A stretch of 31,652 nt of DNA, from assembly GCF_900016645.1 (NCBI RefSeq), contig NZ_CDGJ01000090.1. One strand, given 5' to 3'. Shown here piece by piece: positions 21,844-29,977 of this stretch. Each line of letters opens with the position of its first letter. Position 1 is the first letter of the stretch. The position numbers and the translations under genes are program-made. The notes below the pieces were generated by a model. The model saw nothing but the letters and a program-made list of their open reading frames with translations. It did no database searches and was not told where the DNA came from. This DNA is from Acididesulfobacillus acetoxydans (GTDB lineage: Bacteria; Bacillota; Desulfitobacteriia; Desulfitobacteriales; Desulfitobacteriaceae).

Positions 21844-22836
21844 TCACCCCAAGGGAAAATGGCAGGCAACCCGGTGGTCCCCCTCGCTGCTCCGCAACAG
21901 CGGTTCTTCTTCCCGGCATAGCGCTTGGGCATACGGGCAACGCGGATGAAACCGGCAGCCGGGCGGCGGATTGGCCGGTGAAGGCACATCTCCTTGCAAG
22001 ATAAGCCGCTTGCTCCTCTTGGCCCGGTCCGGCCGCGGAATCGCGGAGAGCAGAGCCAAGGTATAGGGATGCAAAGGATGGCTGTACAACTCATCCGTTG
22101 GACTGATCTCAACCAGTTTTCCCAAATACATAACCCCAACGCGATCCGAGATGTGGCGCACGACATTGAGTCCGTGGGAAATAAACAAATAGGTTAGCCC
22201 CAGTTCTCTTTGCAACCTCATAAACAGGTTGATGATTTGAGATTGCACCGAAACGTCTAAAGCAGAGACCGCCTCATCGGCCACCACGAATTTGGGATGC
22301 AAGGCCATGGCCCTGGCTACGCCAACCCGTTGTCTCTGCCCGCCGGAAAATTCATGGGGATAACTGTTGCGGCGGGCGGGGTCCAAACCGACCAGGCGCA
22401 TCAACTCGACCACTTTCTCGTCGATCTCCCGTTTGTTGACTCGCTCATGTACCCGAAAAGGCTCGCCTATAATATCCTTGATCGGCAGGCGGGGATTTAA
22501 GGAACCGAAAGGGTCTTGGAAAATTATTTGCAACTCTCGCCTCAAATGGCGCATCTCTTTCATCTGCAGCTTGGTCAGATCCCGGCCATTATAGAGGACC
22601 CGCCCCGCGGTGGCCCTTTGTAAATTGAGCACCACCCTGCCCAAAGTCGACTTTCCGCAGCCTGATTCGCCCACAAGTCCAAAAGTTTCCCCGGGGAATA
22701 TCCCGAAAGAGAGATCATCCACGGCCTGTACATAACCGGCCGTCCGATTCAGCACTCCTTTCTTAATCGGAAAATACTTTTTCACGCCGGACGTTTCAAG
22801 CAAATATTGTTCGCTGGCAAGTTCCGGGGCATTCAT
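21844..22836 (-). CDS. Oligopeptide/dipeptide ABC transporter ATPase (OppF/DppF type)
   Basis: This 330-residue protein is the second ATPase of a peptide importer. It has the OppF-specific opening LLETSGVKKYFPIKKGVLNR and AVDDLSFGIFPGETFGLVGE, Walker A GESGCGKST, Q-loop IIFQDPFGSLNPR, signature FSGGQRQRVGVARAMA, Walker B FVVADEAVSALDVS, and the H-loop His in LFISHGLNVV. The C-terminal oligo_HPY extension is present (LHPYTLALLSAIPRPD, CRFHPRCPYAQALC), including the cysteines seen in iron-sulfur-binding family members. Two positions differ from the usual sequence: DEPVSALD is DEAVSALD, and SHDL is SHGL. The ATG overlaps the preceding ATPase stop in a four-base ATGA. Confidence 0.96.
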   Translation of the reverse strand: MNAPELASEQYLLETSGVKKYFPIKKGVLNRTAGYVQAVDDLSFGIFPGETFGLVGESGCGKSTLGRVVLNLQRATAGRVLYNGRDLTKLQMKEMRHLRRELQIIFQDPFGSLNPRLPIKDIIGEPFRVHERVNKREIDEKVVELMRLVGLDPARRNSYPHEFSGGQRQRVGVARAMALHPKFVVADEAVSALDVSVQSQIINLFMRLQRELGLTYLFISHGLNVVRHISDRVGVMYLGKLVEISPTDELYSHPLHPYTLALLSAIPRPDRAKRSKRLILQGDVPSPANPPPGCRFHPRCPYAQALCREEEPLLRSSEGDHRVACHFPLG

Positions 22837-23894
22837 AGGGTCCTCACCTCTTTTCCGCCGTTGACTTCGCCTTGATTCATATCAGCCGGCAGGTCGGGGC
22901 TCCGCTTCTCCGCCCTTTCCGCACCTTCACTCAACCAACATTTTACCACATGCCCCGAACCCAGATCATGTGGAACCGGTTCTTCCAGCCGGCACTTTTC
23001 CCGGGCCGGCACACAGCGCGGGTGAAAACGACATCCTTGCGGAAGCTGCGCCAGACTCGGAATATTCCCGGGAATCGCATATAGATCCTTTCCCCTTTCC
23101 GATTCATAACCGGGGATCGACTTTAAGAGCCCAAGCGTATAGGGATGGCAAGGATGACTAAATACCTGCTCAACGGTCCCCTCTTCCACTATCACCCCCG
23201 CGTACATCACCGCAATTTGATCGGCCACTTCAGCGGCCACTCCCATATCATGCGTAATCAGCAAAATTGCCATATTCAGTTCCGCCTTCAATTGACGTAA
23301 TAAGTCTAGAATCTGGGCCTGGACCGTGACATCGAGAGCCGTGGTCGGCTCATCGGCTATGAGCACTTCCGGTTTGCAGACCAAAGCCATGGCAATGACC
23401 ACCCGCTGACACATCCCTCCCGACAATTCATGGGGATACTGCCTGGCCCTCACCTCGGGTGCCGGAATGCCCACCAGCCGCAGCATCTCAATAGCATCCT
23501 GCCACGCCTCTTTCTTACCTTTCTTTTGATGCAGCATCACGGCTTCCGCGATTTGGTCCCCCACCGTAAAGACCGGATTCAGAGCAGACATCGGCTCTTG
23601 AAAAATCATTGCCAGCTTATAGCCACGAAGCTTAATCATCTCTTCCTGGGATTTCTGCACAAGATCTTCACCGTGAAAGAAAATTTCCCCACTGAGAATA
23701 TCACCGCCATCATAGTCTATCAGCCGCATGATTGACAGAGAGGTCACACTTTTGCCACTGCCGGATTCCCCCACCAGACAGAAAGTCTTCCCCTCTTCCA
23801 TCTTCAATGACACTCGGTCAACCGCTTTTAGAATCCCTTGCTCGGCCGGAAAGCCAACGGTTAAGTCTTTAATTTCCAGCAACGATACACTCAA
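22833..23894 (-). CDS. Oligopeptide/dipeptide ABC transporter ATPase (OppD/DppD type)
   Basis: This 353-residue protein is the first ATPase of the importer. Motifs are Walker A GESGSGKSV, Q-loop MIFQEPMSALNPV, signature LSGGMCQRVVIAMALV, Walker B VLIADEPTTALDVT, H-loop LLITHDMGV, and the C-terminal HPYTLGLLKSIPG and CRFHPRC segments. The start is TTG at 23894. It overlaps the TGA of the upstream permease gene as TTGA and has AAGGAGG eight bases ahead, whereas the longer GTG start at 23903 would sit inside that ribosome site. LSGGMRQRV, usual in this family, is LSGGMCQRV here. Confidence 0.96.
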   Translation of the reverse strand: MSVSLLEIKDLTVGFPAEQGILKAVDRVSLKMEEGKTFCLVGESGSGKSVTSLSIMRLIDYDGGDILSGEIFFHGEDLVQKSQEEMIKLRGYKLAMIFQEPMSALNPVFTVGDQIAEAVMLHQKKGKKEAWQDAIEMLRLVGIPAPEVRARQYPHELSGGMCQRVVIAMALVCKPEVLIADEPTTALDVTVQAQILDLLRQLKAELNMAILLITHDMGVAAEVADQIAVMYAGVIVEEGTVEQVFSHPCHPYTLGLLKSIPGYESERGKDLYAIPGNIPSLAQLPQGCRFHPRCVPAREKCRLEEPVPHDLGSGHVVKCWLSEGAERAEKRSPDLPADMNQGEVNGGKEVRTL

Positions 23895-24847
23895 TGGCCC
23901 CACCTCCTTCGGGGACGACGCACTTTCCGCCGCGGATCAATGGCACTCTGTATCCCATCGCCAATGAAATTCACGGCCAAGACGACGACCAAAATACACA
24001 ATCCCGGATAGACGGCCTGAAGCGGATCCGTCAGCATGTAGGCCTGAGCATTGCTGAGCATTTGCCCCCAACTGGTCTGAGGGGGTTGGATGCCCAGTCC
24101 CAAGAAAGAGAGCGCGGCCTCACTCAAAATGGCCCCGCCAATCATTAAGGTTGCATTGACGATGATAGGAGCCGTGGCATTCCGGATCATATGGTAGGTA
24201 ATAATCCTCCAGTCGGAGGTTCCGAGCGCTTTCGCCGCTTCAACATACTCCGTCTCCCTTAACTGGAGGAAAGTGCCCCGTACCAACCGGGCTACCCCCA
24301 TCCAGCTGGTGAGGGCCAGAATGCAGATCAGCAGGACAAAACTGGAACCGAAAATCGCCAGCATGAGAATGTTGAGAAAGAGAAGGGGTACGGAGTTAAG
24401 AACGTCCACCATCCGCATAAAGAAGGTATCGACAAATCCTCCGAAATAACCCGACACGGCTCCAATCAGCGTGCCGATAAAAACCGAGACGAAAGCGACA
24501 CTGAAACCGACCAGCAGAGAGACCTGACTGCTGTAGAGCAAACGGGAAAAAATGTCGCGTCCTAACTCGTCTGTCCCCAGAATGTGGGCACCGCTGCCAA
24601 ACGGCAGATTGGATGTGAGCAAATCAATCCTCGCCGGATCGAAGGGAGCGATGAACCGGGCGAACAAAGCGACGATGACAAAGAAAAGCAAGACAACCAG
24701 CCCGGCAACGGCAAACGGATTGCGCAAGAACCGCCTCCAGGCCATCCCGCCCAAACTCATCACCCGCGGCGCGGGCTCTGGGCCGGGATTCCCGCCCGGC
24801 AATGAATTTCCCGACAGCGGGCTCTCCCCTATCGGAATCCCACTCAT
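23891..24847 (-). CDS. Oligopeptide/dipeptide ABC transporter permease (OppC/DppC type)
   Basis: This 318-residue permease has the DppC layout. A cytoplasmic N-terminus (LGGMAWRRFLRNPFAVAGLV) is followed by a first helix, a short extracytoplasmic loop with HILGTDELGRDIFSRLLYSS, and five more helices. The EAA loop EYVEAAKALGTSDWRIITYH contacts the ATPases. The typical late motif is GLGIQPPQTSWGQML. The ATG at 24847 overlaps the stop of the upstream permease gene as ATGA. The first ~28 residues are a Pro/Gly-rich extension. Confidence 0.96.
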   Translation of the reverse strand: MSGIPIGESPLSGNSLPGGNPGPEPAPRVMSLGGMAWRRFLRNPFAVAGLVVLLFFVIVALFARFIAPFDPARIDLLTSNLPFGSGAHILGTDELGRDIFSRLLYSSQVSLLVGFSVAFVSVFIGTLIGAVSGYFGGFVDTFFMRMVDVLNSVPLLFLNILMLAIFGSSFVLLICILALTSWMGVARLVRGTFLQLRETEYVEAAKALGTSDWRIITYHMIRNATAPIIVNATLMIGGAILSEAALSFLGLGIQPPQTSWGQMLSNAQAYMLTDPLQAVYPGLCILVVVLAVNFIGDGIQSAIDPRRKVRRPRRRWGH

Positions 24848-25815
24848 GCTGCTCGACCCCCCCGTCCGGCCAGTTGAACCCGTGGATCCACAACGGCATA
24901 AAGGATGTCCGCCAGCAAATTACCCAAAATTACAATCACAGCTGTGAGCAGGGTAATGGCCATCAAGACGGAGTACTCCCTGGCCATAGCCATCTCAACA
25001 AAAAGACGGCCCATGCCGGGCCAGTTAAAGACACTTTCCGTCAAAGCTGCCCCTCCCACCAAAATAGGTAAATCCAAACCCAGAACGGTAATGATCGGAA
25101 TCAGGGCGTTACGCAAAGCATGGCGAAAAACAACACGTCTCTCCGGCATGCCTTTGGCCCGGGCCGTACGAATATAGTCTTGAAACAAAACCTCCAGCAT
25201 ACTGGAGCGGGAGTATTTCACATAGGCAGCTAAGAAGCCCAAAGTCAAGACCGTGACCGGCAGCACCAGATGAGGCAGCAAGTTCAGGATATTTCTCGCC
25301 TGTCCCATCGTATACATATCAGACAAAGGCAACCAATTCAGCTTAAGCGAGAACAGCTCTTGGAGTAAAATACCGAACCAGAAGGTCGGCATGGCAAAAC
25401 CCAAATAAGAAATCACCGCGGCACTCTGATCGGAAAGGCCGTATTCACGCGTGCTATTGTAAATTCCCCAAGGAATCGCAATCACCAAGGAAAGAAACCA
25501 GGCAACTCCCATCAGAATCAAAGTATTCCCAACAGTGGGCCAGAGAATTTTGCCTACGGGAATATGGTTTTTAAAAGTATAGCCGAAATTTCCCTGCAGT
25601 AAATCTCCCAGCCACCTCACATACTGGATCGGAATCGGCTGATCCAGCCCCAAATTATGCGCCTGTACTTTAGCGGCTTCCTGGGACAGACCCGGAGTCA
25701 GATAGATCCGCACCGGACCACCCGGTGCGGAATGAATGAGAGCAAAGGTAACCAAAGAGACCAAAAATAAGACCAGCACAGACTGCAAGAGCCGCCTAAG
25801 GAAATACTCTCTCAA
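24844..25815 (-). CDS. Oligopeptide/dipeptide ABC transporter permease (OppB/DppB type)
   Basis: This 323-residue permease opens with FLRRLLQSVLVLFLVSLVTF followed by LIHSAPGGPVRIYL, the standard DppB start. It carries the GLDQPIPIQYVRWLGDLLQG segment and the EAA loop DYIRTARAKGMPERRVVFRH. Its C-terminus is VFNWPGMGRLFVEMAMARE plus a final helix. It has six predicted membrane helices. The start codon is TTG at 25815, supported by AAGGAG nine bases upstream and by the absence of a nearby in-frame ATG. It follows the binding-protein gene after 141 bases that contain a strong hairpin. Confidence 0.96.
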   Translation of the reverse strand: MREYFLRRLLQSVLVLFLVSLVTFALIHSAPGGPVRIYLTPGLSQEAAKVQAHNLGLDQPIPIQYVRWLGDLLQGNFGYTFKNHIPVGKILWPTVGNTLILMGVAWFLSLVIAIPWGIYNSTREYGLSDQSAAVISYLGFAMPTFWFGILLQELFSLKLNWLPLSDMYTMGQARNILNLLPHLVLPVTVLTLGFLAAYVKYSRSSMLEVLFQDYIRTARAKGMPERRVVFRHALRNALIPIITVLGLDLPILVGGAALTESVFNWPGMGRLFVEMAMAREYSVLMAITLLTAVIVILGNLLADILYAVVDPRVQLAGRGGRAA

Positions 25816-25834
25816 TTTCCGATTCTCCTTTCGT

Positions 25835-25865
25835 GAGGGAAAGGGACTTTCCGTCCCTTTCCCTC
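25835..25865 (-). promoter_or_regulatory. Strong intercistronic hairpin in the peptide transporter operon
   Basis: A perfect 13-bp stem (GAGGGAAAGGGAC / GTCCCTTTCCCTC) with a five-base loop lies between the binding-protein and permease genes. It has no T-run on the coding strand, so it is more likely an mRNA-stabilising or partial-termination element. Such an element would let the binding protein be made in excess over the membrane parts. Confidence 0.7.
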
Positions 25866-25956
25866 TCTTACCCTCACGGGATTTAACCCGGCCTTAACGG
25901 GTCTGCGGCCGCATCCGCATGCTGCCGCAACTCAGCAAACCAATCCTCCGCCCGTT

Positions 25957-27645
25957 TTACTTGCCGGTAACCCACCAGTTCTGAATATGATAAAAATACC
26001 CTTCAGCCAAAGAGGGGGCCGGCCGGTCTTTGTGCTCAAAATGTACCCTTGGGCCCAGTCCTTCCGGTGTACCATACTGATACAGGAAGACGTAAGGAAG
26101 ATCGGTCGAGATTTCCTTGGCAATCTCGGCATAAATCTTTTTGCGCTCGTTCTGGTCATTAGTTGAATAACCTTTTACCCATAAAGCATCGAGCGTGGGA
26201 TTTTTGTACCAAATATTGTTTTGCCCAGCCGGCGGGAAATACTTGGAACTAAAAATGCTTTCCTGGTCGGGATCCGGGTTTGTCAGGGACCAAGCCAATA
26301 ACAGCGCTTGGAACTTGCCGGGATTCACGTTCTGATCAATCCAGGAAGAGAAATCAATCGCCTTTGGCTTGACCTCGATCCCGACATTCTTCAGTTCCTG
26401 CTGAATCACAACGGCTACCGCTTCACGGCGGCTGTTTCCGGCGTTAAACTGGAGTTCAAACGAGAAACGATGCCCGTCTTTGCGCAGAATCCCATCCGGG
26501 CCCGGCGTCCACCCGTCCTCTTTCAACAGTTCCTTGGCTTTATTGGGATCATAAGGATAATTGACCGCCGCCGAACCGGGATCAGCCCATGATCCGGGCA
26601 GGAAAAGTGAGTTCATGATTCTGCCCGTCCCTTTCAGGATATCATTGACCATCCCTTGGCGATTAAGCGCATAAGCGATGGCCTGACGGGTTTTCTGTCC
26701 CAGGAAGGGGTCAAAATTCCCCGGGAAGTTTTGCGGTTTAAAATTAAAGGCCAAGTATTCGTATAGCGGGCCCGGTGCCAGAATCACACGGATATCCTTC
26801 CTTTGCTTGACAGCACTTAAGGCGGTCACCGGGAGACCCGTGTTCAGATCAACATCCCCTTTGATCAGGGCTTGTACTTCTGTATTTTGATCGGCATAGA
26901 TTTTATAGATAATCTTTTGAATATGCGGCTTGGGGCCCCAATAATCGGGATCCCGTGTGAAGGACAAATACTGCTTCTCTTTCCATTCCGACCATTTCCA
27001 CGGTCCGTCCGTTACGGTCTTAGCCGGATCCTTGCCATAGGCATTGTTTTGTAACTCTTTTGGTTTTACGTCTTTCAATATGTGATACGGTACAACCGCC
27101 GCATTCAGATAGTATTTAAATGGAGCGTAAACTTGTTTGAGTGTGATCCGGACGGTATGTTCGTTCACCTTCTTGACGGAAGCCACTTTATCATACCCGG
27201 AAATCCCCGGTGAACCCACTTCCGGATTACGGATGGTGTTGATCGTGTAGATCAGATCATCAGCCGTTACCGGCTGGCCGTCGCTCCATTTAGCCGTGTC
27301 TTTAAGTGTGACCGTGTATGTTTTTCCGTCGGCACTGATCTTCGGCAGCTCTTTCGCCAATGACCAGGGTTCCACCACAAGGTTTCCTTGCCGGTCCAGA
27401 TCATAAACGTTCGCAAATAAGAAAGTCGCTGCATCTTGGGATGCCGTATCTTGGATAAACAGCGGGTTGAGCGTAACAATGTCAGAAAAACTGGAAACCG
27501 TCAGCGTTCCCCCGTCCACCGGTTGCGTATTGGCATTTGCCTTACTGACAGTGTTTGCAGTGGGTGCAGATGAACATCCTGACAACAGCAAGCCCACAGT
27601 CAGCAAAGCCACTAAGACTGAAAACCATTTTCGGCAGAATTTCAT
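25957..27645 (-). CDS. Peptide ABC transporter substrate-binding lipoprotein (SBP family 5)
   Basis: This 562-residue lipoprotein captures the peptide (or related solute) outside the membrane. The signal peptide ends in LLLSGCSS, lipidated Cys24. The SBP_bac_5 pattern is clear: DGGTLTVSSFSDIVTLNPLF, then the segment from PKISADGKTYTVTLKDTAKW to SDGQPVTADDLIYTINT (the family signature). FKPQNFPGNFDPFLGQKTRQ and AIAYALNRQGMVNDILKG follow, and NPDPDQESIFSS near the end. The frame is open 32 codons further upstream, but ATG 27645 has GGGAGGGGG eight bases ahead and opens directly on the signal peptide. It is the first gene of the importer operon (25957 to 21844 downstream). The ligand cannot be deduced. 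Confidence 0.96.
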   Translation of the reverse strand: MKFCRKWFSVLVALLTVGLLLSGCSSAPTANTVSKANANTQPVDGGTLTVSSFSDIVTLNPLFIQDTASQDAATFLFANVYDLDRQGNLVVEPWSLAKELPKISADGKTYTVTLKDTAKWSDGQPVTADDLIYTINTIRNPEVGSPGISGYDKVASVKKVNEHTVRITLKQVYAPFKYYLNAAVVPYHILKDVKPKELQNNAYGKDPAKTVTDGPWKWSEWKEKQYLSFTRDPDYWGPKPHIQKIIYKIYADQNTEVQALIKGDVDLNTGLPVTALSAVKQRKDIRVILAPGPLYEYLAFNFKPQNFPGNFDPFLGQKTRQAIAYALNRQGMVNDILKGTGRIMNSLFLPGSWADPGSAAVNYPYDPNKAKELLKEDGWTPGPDGILRKDGHRFSFELQFNAGNSRREAVAVVIQQELKNVGIEVKPKAIDFSSWIDQNVNPGKFQALLLAWSLTNPDPDQESIFSSKYFPPAGQNNIWYKNPTLDALWVKGYSTNDQNERKKIYAEIAKEISTDLPYVFLYQYGTPEGLGPRVHFEHKDRPAPSLAEGYFYHIQNWWVTGK

Positions 27646-27949
27646 TACCGATTCCCCCTCCCTATAATCATAGATAATCAAGGACATTCCGGACCATAAT
27701 CCCACATCGATGAAGTTGGGTGCACCGCCGTGCCTATTCATCTTTAGTTGAGCAAGTCTCTTCGCCTCCTCCGGCTAATTTTTTCCATTAATCACAATAT
27801 ATCTATATCTTCAGCCCACCGGTTTTAATACACCTTCTTTCGGATATTCAGAGATCTAAAGTTCTTCAAAGCAAATTGGAGTTCGAGCTGCCCCCTATTC
27901 CGGGGACCCAGCTGCCTGCCGGCTGGAAACTTCCTCTGTCTGACAGGGC
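27646..27949. other. Upstream region of the peptide transporter operon
   Basis: About 300 bp with an A-T rich core (~27775-27850) that is likely to hold the operon promoter on the minus strand (TATATT and TATAGA are possible -10 elements, with no clear -35). A GGAGGAGG sequence near 27767-27774 precedes an in-frame ATG at 27741, but that start would place 32 unusual residues ahead of the signal peptide, so I do not favour it. Confidence 0.35.
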
Positions 27950-27985
27950 AAAGAAAAGACTCCGGAGAACTTTTCCTCTCCGGAG
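27950..27985 (-). terminator. Terminator of the 6-phosphogluconate dehydrogenase gene
   Basis: On the minus strand CTCCGGAGA and TCTCCGGAG form a 9-bp stem with an eight-base loop, followed by TCTTTTCTT. It lies 36 bases after the gnd stop codon. A smaller ACCGG/CCGGT hairpin lies just before it. Confidence 0.85.
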
Positions 27986-28020
27986 CCTCAAATACCGGCC
28001 AAGACCGGTTTTAAGTCCGC

Positions 28021-29457
28021 TCAATTATTTCCCGCGCCTTGAACCTCATCCTGCCAGACGACGTGGAATTTCCCCGGCCGGTCCGTCCGCTCAAACATAT
28101 GCGCTCCGAAATAATCCCTCTGGGCCTGAATCAGGTTGGCCGGCAGGTCGGCTGTCCGATATCCGTCGAAATAATCGAGGGAAGAGCTCAGGGCAGGCGT
28201 GGCAATCCCGAGTTCTTTGGCGCTGGCGACAACCCGGCGCCAACCCGCCTGGGCCCGGTTCAGTCTCTCTCTGAAAAATGGATCCAGCATTAGATTGACC
28301 AGACCCGGGCTTTTTCCATAGGCCTCAGCGATCCGATCGAGAAACCCGGCCCTGATAATACAGCCGCTCCGCCAGACGAGTGCCGCCCGGCTCAAGTCTA
28401 ACTCCCAGCCGTAGGCCTGCCCAGCCGCCCTGAGCAGGGCAAAACCTTGGGCATATGAACAGATCTTCGCGGCATAAAGAGCGTCCCGCAGGGCTGCCAG
28501 GAATTTCTCCTTGTCCCCCGCGTAACGCGGGTTCGGCCCGGGGAACGCCCGTGCCGCTTCGACGCGTTCTGCTTTGAGAGCGGACAGGCCGCGGGCATAG
28601 ACCGCCTCTGTAATCGTCGGGGCAGGCACTCCCAACTCTAAAGCACTTTGGCAGGTCCATTTGCCAGTACCTTTCTGCTCAGCTTGATCCCGGATCATCT
28701 CCACCAGAGGCCGCCCGCTCTCCTCATCCGGGCGCGCCAGAATCTCCGCTGTAATCTCGATGAGAAATGACTCCAGTTCTCCCTCATTCCAAGTCCGGAA
28801 AACCTCAGCCATCTCCTCGGCCTCCAGCCCCACAGCCGCCTTCAGCAAATGATAACTTTCGGCAATGAGCTGCATGTCCGCATACTCAATCCCATTGTGT
28901 ATCATCTTAACATAATGCCCCGCCCCGTCCGGGCCGAAATAAAAGGCGCAAGGAGTCCCGGCCGCGCGGGCCGCGATCCTGTTAAAAAGTCCGGCCAACT
29001 CGCGGTAAGCCTCTTCGTTGCCCCCGATCATAATACTGGGCCCGTTCAAAGCCCCTTCCTCGCCTCCGCTCACCCCCACGCCCAGGAAAAGGACGCCCGC
29101 TTGAGCCAGCCTGGCGTTGCGCCGCCGCGTATCTTCAAAATGAGAATTGCCGCAGTCCAGAAGAATATCCCCCGCCTCCAGGTGGGGAAGAAGCTGCCCG
29201 ATGATCTCGTCCACCGGCCGGCCCGCTTTGACCATGAGCATGATTTTGCGCGGCCTGCGCAGGAGACCCGTAAGTTCGGGCAGAGAATAAGCCGCCGCCA
29301 GAGCCTTGCCTCGGGCCCTGCCGGCCAAGAAACGGGTCGTTTTCTCACCGGTGCGGTTGAATACAGCCACAGAAAAACCCTGCCTCTCAATATTCAGCGC
29401 CAGATTCTCCCCCATGACAGCCAGTCCGACCAGCCCTATGTCACTGTAAGCTTCCAT
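28021..29457 (-). CDS. gnd: 6-phosphogluconate dehydrogenase, decarboxylating
   Basis: This 478-residue enzyme catalyses the oxidative decarboxylation of 6-phosphogluconate to ribulose 5-phosphate in the pentose phosphate pathway. It has the Rossmann start IGLVGLAVMGENLALNIERQ and NRT at 34-36 (typical of NADP preference). The substrate-binding VGVSGGEEGALNGPSIMIGG and the catalytic segment HYVKMIHNGIEYADMQ (Lys184, Asn188, Glu191) follow. The C-terminal helical domain has GTGKWT and RDYFGAHMFER. The length equals that of the long, dimeric class. ATG 29457 has GGAGG 11 bases ahead and AAGGA closer. It is monocistronic with its own terminator. Confidence 0.97.
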   Translation of the reverse strand: MEAYSDIGLVGLAVMGENLALNIERQGFSVAVFNRTGEKTTRFLAGRARGKALAAAYSLPELTGLLRRPRKIMLMVKAGRPVDEIIGQLLPHLEAGDILLDCGNSHFEDTRRRNARLAQAGVLFLGVGVSGGEEGALNGPSIMIGGNEEAYRELAGLFNRIAARAAGTPCAFYFGPDGAGHYVKMIHNGIEYADMQLIAESYHLLKAAVGLEAEEMAEVFRTWNEGELESFLIEITAEILARPDEESGRPLVEMIRDQAEQKGTGKWTCQSALELGVPAPTITEAVYARGLSALKAERVEAARAFPGPNPRYAGDKEKFLAALRDALYAAKICSYAQGFALLRAAGQAYGWELDLSRAALVWRSGCIIRAGFLDRIAEAYGKSPGLVNLMLDPFFRERLNRAQAGWRRVVASAKELGIATPALSSSLDYFDGYRTADLPANLIQAQRDYFGAHMFERTDRPGKFHVVWQDEVQGAGNN

Positions 29458-29787
29458 CGTTTCCTTGCCTCCGCGTTCTTGCTGACTTCAGCGTGAAATC
29501 TACGCTTCACAGTCCCTATTATCACCGAGTCCGCTCCCGCTATTCCTTTTGATTCCCGAAACTCGCCGCGACTGCCGGGGAAACACGTGTCATCTTTAAC
29601 CCGCCGGAGGGAAGGTACACGAAAGCTTATTCTGACCCTCCCGTCAGTGAAGTGAGAGGACTCCCGGCTGCTTCCCGGGAACGTGAAACAGGCAATGTAT
29701 GCCCCATGAAACATCTTGCCGTCTTAGGGCCCAATATATTTGTCTAGGGAACGGTGCCGGTGATTTTGTGAAAAGTTCTCCAAACTA
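29458..29787. other. Divergent intergenic region between gnd and the MFS gene
   Basis: No supported gene. A minus-strand frame of 92 codons (29714-29436) overlaps the gnd start and has no recognisable domain. A short CCCGG/CCGGG inverted repeat lies near 29664-29680. Promoters for gnd (minus) were not identified. Confidence 0.35.
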
Positions 29788-29796
29788 TGGTATAAT
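29788..29796 (+). promoter_or_regulatory. Extended -10 promoter of the MFS gene
   Basis: TGGTATAAT is a perfect extended -10 element (TGnTATAAT), which can work without a good -35; TTGTGA lies 19 bases before TATAAT. Transcription would begin near 29803 and give a ~175-base leader before the MFS start codon. The leader contains the palindrome AATCGATT (29896-29903), a possible operator, and a small hairpin (CCGC/GCGG, 29944-29957) just before the ribosome site. Confidence 0.6.
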
Positions 29797-29977
29797 AGGC
29801 TCATGGCTGACCAAGAGGTCGACATGTTTGGTGCTGGCTGCTTGATTTCCCTACCGTCGCGAAACATATGAAGATAGATTAGTCAGACTATGCTGAATCG
29901 ATTGCCATCCGCCTGATTCATCAATTGTGGGCAAAGGCCGTCTCCGCTCAAAGGCGGCAGCAGAAAGGGGACATGAA

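Noticed and set aside
29436..29714. 92-codon minus-strand frame upstream of gnd
   Set aside because: It overlaps the gnd start in another frame, lacks a convincing ribosome site and has no recognisable domain.
29803..29871. 22-codon leader peptide before the MFS exporter
   Set aside because: Its ATG coincides with the predicted transcription start, so there is no room for a ribosome site.
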